Shown here one piece after another: positions 30,904 to 32,299 of a stretch of DNA of 32,299 bases. This DNA is from Streptomyces violens. Its GTDB lineage: Bacteria; Actinomycetota; Actinomycetes; Streptomycetales; Streptomycetaceae. Under the pieces are notes generated by a model. That model was given only the letters and a program-made list of their open reading frames with translations, did not search any database and had not been told where the DNA came from. The stretch spans positions 1 to 32,299 of the forward strand of contig NZ_JOBH01000031.1 of NCBI RefSeq assembly GCF_000717745.1, written 5' to 3'. The position numbers and the translations under genes were made by a program. Every line of letters starts with the position of its first letter. Position 1 is the stretch's first letter.

Positions 30904-31224
30904 TCAACAGGGACGGTTCTTGACGTACAGCGCCCGTGGATCGCGGTCCGTCCCGTAGCGCACGTTCTTCGTCGCGCCCTTCTTCAGCCGGCCGCGCGTA
31001 TCGGGGCGCGTCGGTACGACGACGGTGTAGCAGGCGGTCCGCTTTCCGCACAGGTTCGTCAGCCGGACATACCGCTTGTGCTTCTTCGTGAAGTACTTGA
31101 CGACCTTGACGCACTGTGGCGTCCGATGGTGCCCGGACGCGGCGGCGGCCGGCTCCGCCGACGCTATCCCCAGCGCCCCGCTCAGTGCGGCGGCAGCGAT
31201 GACTGCAGCCAGAAATCTACGCAT
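30904..31224 (-). CDS. Small secreted four-cysteine protein of unknown function
   Basis: 106 aa. A signal peptide (MRRFLAAVIAAAALSGALG) ends near SAEPAAAAS. The mature part, about 75 aa, is strongly basic and contains exactly four Cys (C38, C59, C65 and the last residue C106), enough for two disulfides. I do not recognise the family; similar small basic secreted proteins are common in Streptomyces and often lack known roles. GGGGGGA lies just upstream of the ATG, and a promoter and terminator frame the gene as a single transcription unit. Confidence 0.8.
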   Translation of the reverse strand: MRRFLAAVIAAAALSGALGIASAEPAAAASGHHRTPQCVKVVKYFTKKHKRYVRLTNLCGKRTACYTVVVPTRPDTRGRLKKGATKNVRYGTDRDPRALYVKNRPC

Positions 31225-31250
31225 GGGTCCCCCCGTGATCGGTCCACTTG

Positions 31251-31278
31251 ACTATCGCATTTTCCGCGAGCCGGACAA
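31251..31278 (-). promoter_or_regulatory. Candidate promoter of the small secreted protein gene
   Basis: On the minus strand TTGTCC (31278-31273), a 16-bp spacer and GATAGT (31256-31251). Predicted transcription starts near 31244, giving a 5' UTR of about 20 nt with the ribosome-binding site in it. Confidence 0.45.
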
Positions 31279-31460
31279 GGGGCACCCCACCCACACAACG
31301 GAGCACGCTGCGCTACAGGGGGCACGCGGGGCGCCCGACACGGGAGCACGCCCCCGAGAACGCTCCACCCGTGCTGCGCACCCGCCCCGCGAACGATGGA
31401 CCTCGCACCCACCTCGCTGTCACGGCCGTCGATCGGCAACCGGTCGCGTCGATCGTTACA

Positions 31461-31508
31461 AGTGGTTGACCGGGTGGTTGATCAGGCGGTCGATCAGGCG
31501 GTCGATCG
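31461..31508. repeat. Four 12-bp tandem repeats at the 3' end of the TetR gene
   Basis: Units are AGTGGTTGACCG, GGTGGTTGATCA, GGCGGTCGATCA and GGCGGTCGATCG. They end 1 bp from the TetR stop codon; a related GGTCGATC continues inside the gene at 31518-31525. CGTCGATCG also appears twice just upstream of the array. The region has no hairpin strong enough to be called a terminator. Confidence 0.75.
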
Positions 31509-31509
31509 G

Positions 31510-32112
31510 TTACAGATGGTCGATCCGCAGGTATCGCAACGCCCGAGCGGCCAGCGCCATGACGTCCTCCGCCCCATCTCCCCGTGCCCAGTACTCCATC
31601 GCCACCGTGATCGCATCGATCAGTGCCGCGGCCAGCAGTCGGGTCTCCATGCTGTCGGGGTCGCCGCCGGTACGCGGCGCGAGCACCGGTGCCAGCCGGT
31701 CCTGCAGCTCCCGCCCGGCCGCCAGCCAGCGCGTACGGAGTGCCGGTACCGAGCCCATCACCCGGAGCAGCCGCCGCGCCCGGTCCGCGTCCGCCAGGCG
31801 ACGCAAGGACACCGAGTCGGCGAACGCCGCCTCGACGGCCTTGCTCAGCGGCTCATCGGCAGGCCGCGCCGCCAGCTCGTCGGCGAGGCCGCTGACGCTC
31901 GACGTGAAGACCGGCGTGAGCGCGTCCTCCTTCGCCGGGCAGTACCGGTAAAAGGTACGCAGCGAGATACCGGCCGCCCCCGCGATGTGCTCGACCGTCG
32001 TCGCCTCGTACCCACGCTCGGAGAACAACTCCGCCGCCGCCTCGGCAATCGCCATCCGGGTCGCCTGACGCCGCCCTTCATCGATCGACGGCCGCCCCCG
32101 CTCCACTCCCAT
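31510..32112 (-). CDS. TetR-family transcriptional regulator
   Basis: 200 aa. The N-terminal helix-turn-helix is clear: AIAEAAAELFSERGYEATTV, then HIAGAAGISLRTFYRYCPAKEDAL. The C-terminal all-helical domain (about 75-200) binds an unknown ligand; its end (MEYWARGDG, RALRYL) resembles the TetR_C group common in actinobacteria. ATG 32112 is chosen because GAGAGGGG lies about 9 nt upstream; a GTG at 32163 would add 17 residues without a good site. Its target is not evident; whatever it controls may lie beyond the window's right edge. Confidence 0.87.
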   Translation of the reverse strand: MGVERGRPSIDEGRRQATRMAIAEAAAELFSERGYEATTVEHIAGAAGISLRTFYRYCPAKEDALTPVFTSSVSGLADELAARPADEPLSKAVEAAFADSVSLRRLADADRARRLLRVMGSVPALRTRWLAAGRELQDRLAPVLAPRTGGDPDSMETRLLAAALIDAITVAMEYWARGDGAEDVMALAARALRYLRIDHL

Positions 32113-32299
32113 ACGCGTCGCCCCTCTCCGGCCCGCTCCCCGCGCCCCGTACTCCGGCACCACCTTCCGGACCCGATCGCGTCACTCTGCCACAGCCCCC
32201 CACAACACCCCCGTCCTCTGCGGCGCCGCGGCACTCACAGCGCTTGCACCCCCATGTGGTCCGCACCGCACCGCGGCCCCCGTCCCACGCCCCCCGCCC
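32113..32299. other. Right-edge region without a recognisable gene
   Basis: C-rich DNA upstream of the TetR gene. It should hold the TetR promoter and perhaps a divergent promoter for a gene outside the window, but no confident -10/-35 pair, dyad or start codon with ribosome-binding site was found. Confidence 0.5.

Noticed and set aside
30807..30923. 38-codon plus-strand ORF preceded by two AAGGAGGG sequences
   Set aside because: It runs through the 13-bp terminator hairpin and into the 3' end of the secreted protein gene, and its translation is Arg/Pro-rich. The two Shine-Dalgarno-like stretches are better explained by the 10-bp duplication in the FUSC promoter. Worth keeping in mind if transcripts are mapped.

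Overview
The window is high-GC DNA with short intergenic gaps, many 4-nt ATGA/GTGA start-stop overlaps, GTG starts and strong GC bias at third codon positions. Two SsgA-like sporulation proteins, a two-domain small laccase, Tat/Sec-exported enzymes and a DUF2630 protein all point to a Streptomyces or a close relative. All calls come from reading the sequence; no database search was possible.

Layout. (1) 1-2096: an old-yellow-enzyme/Fe-S flavoprotein preceded by a very G-rich tract. (2) 2097-12449: a FadR-type GntR regulator diverges from a seven-gene, tightly overlapping catabolic operon (M20 amidohydrolase, aldehyde dehydrogenase, SDR, DUF3311 plus sodium:solute symporter, YtcJ-type amidohydrolase, penicillin-acylase-family Ntn hydrolase). 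A textbook FadR-family palindrome sits in the divergent promoter region. The likely logic is uptake by the symporter, cleavage of amide bonds by three unrelated hydrolases, and oxidation of a released alcohol or aldehyde by the SDR and ALDH. The substrate is unknown. (3) 12474-14502: a YchJ/SEC-C protein, then a YeeE/YedE (TsuA-type) sulfur transporter preceded by a candidate Cys-containing leader peptide and closed by a 20-bp perfect hairpin. (4) 14520-23321: an exported oxidative block. A cupredoxin/three-repeat/DUF1080 protein and a ThuA/PQQ-type sugar dehydrogenase overlap by 4 nt and diverge from a Tat-exported small laccase and a secreted propeller-like protein. A GMC oxidoreductase converges on the last gene with a 3-bp gap.

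(5) 23439-26262: response regulator, histidine kinase and GerMN-like lipoprotein, chained by GTGA overlaps. (6) 26340-27491: two SsgA-like paralogues in tandem, separated by a spacer rich in repeats, a cruciform and Crp-like dyads. (7) 27835-30738: DUF2630 protein, MarR regulator and FUSC-family exporter, the last with an AT-rich promoter carrying an ACTAGT-centred dyad. (8) 30904-32112: a small secreted four-cysteine protein and a TetR regulator with a 12-bp tandem repeat at its 3' end. No tRNA, rRNA, CRISPR array, insertion sequence or phage gene was recognised.

The two places most likely to hold something undescribed are the divergently transcribed extracellular copper/PQQ/3-keto-glycoside block (14520-21680) and the GntR-controlled amide-catabolic operon (2977-12449).
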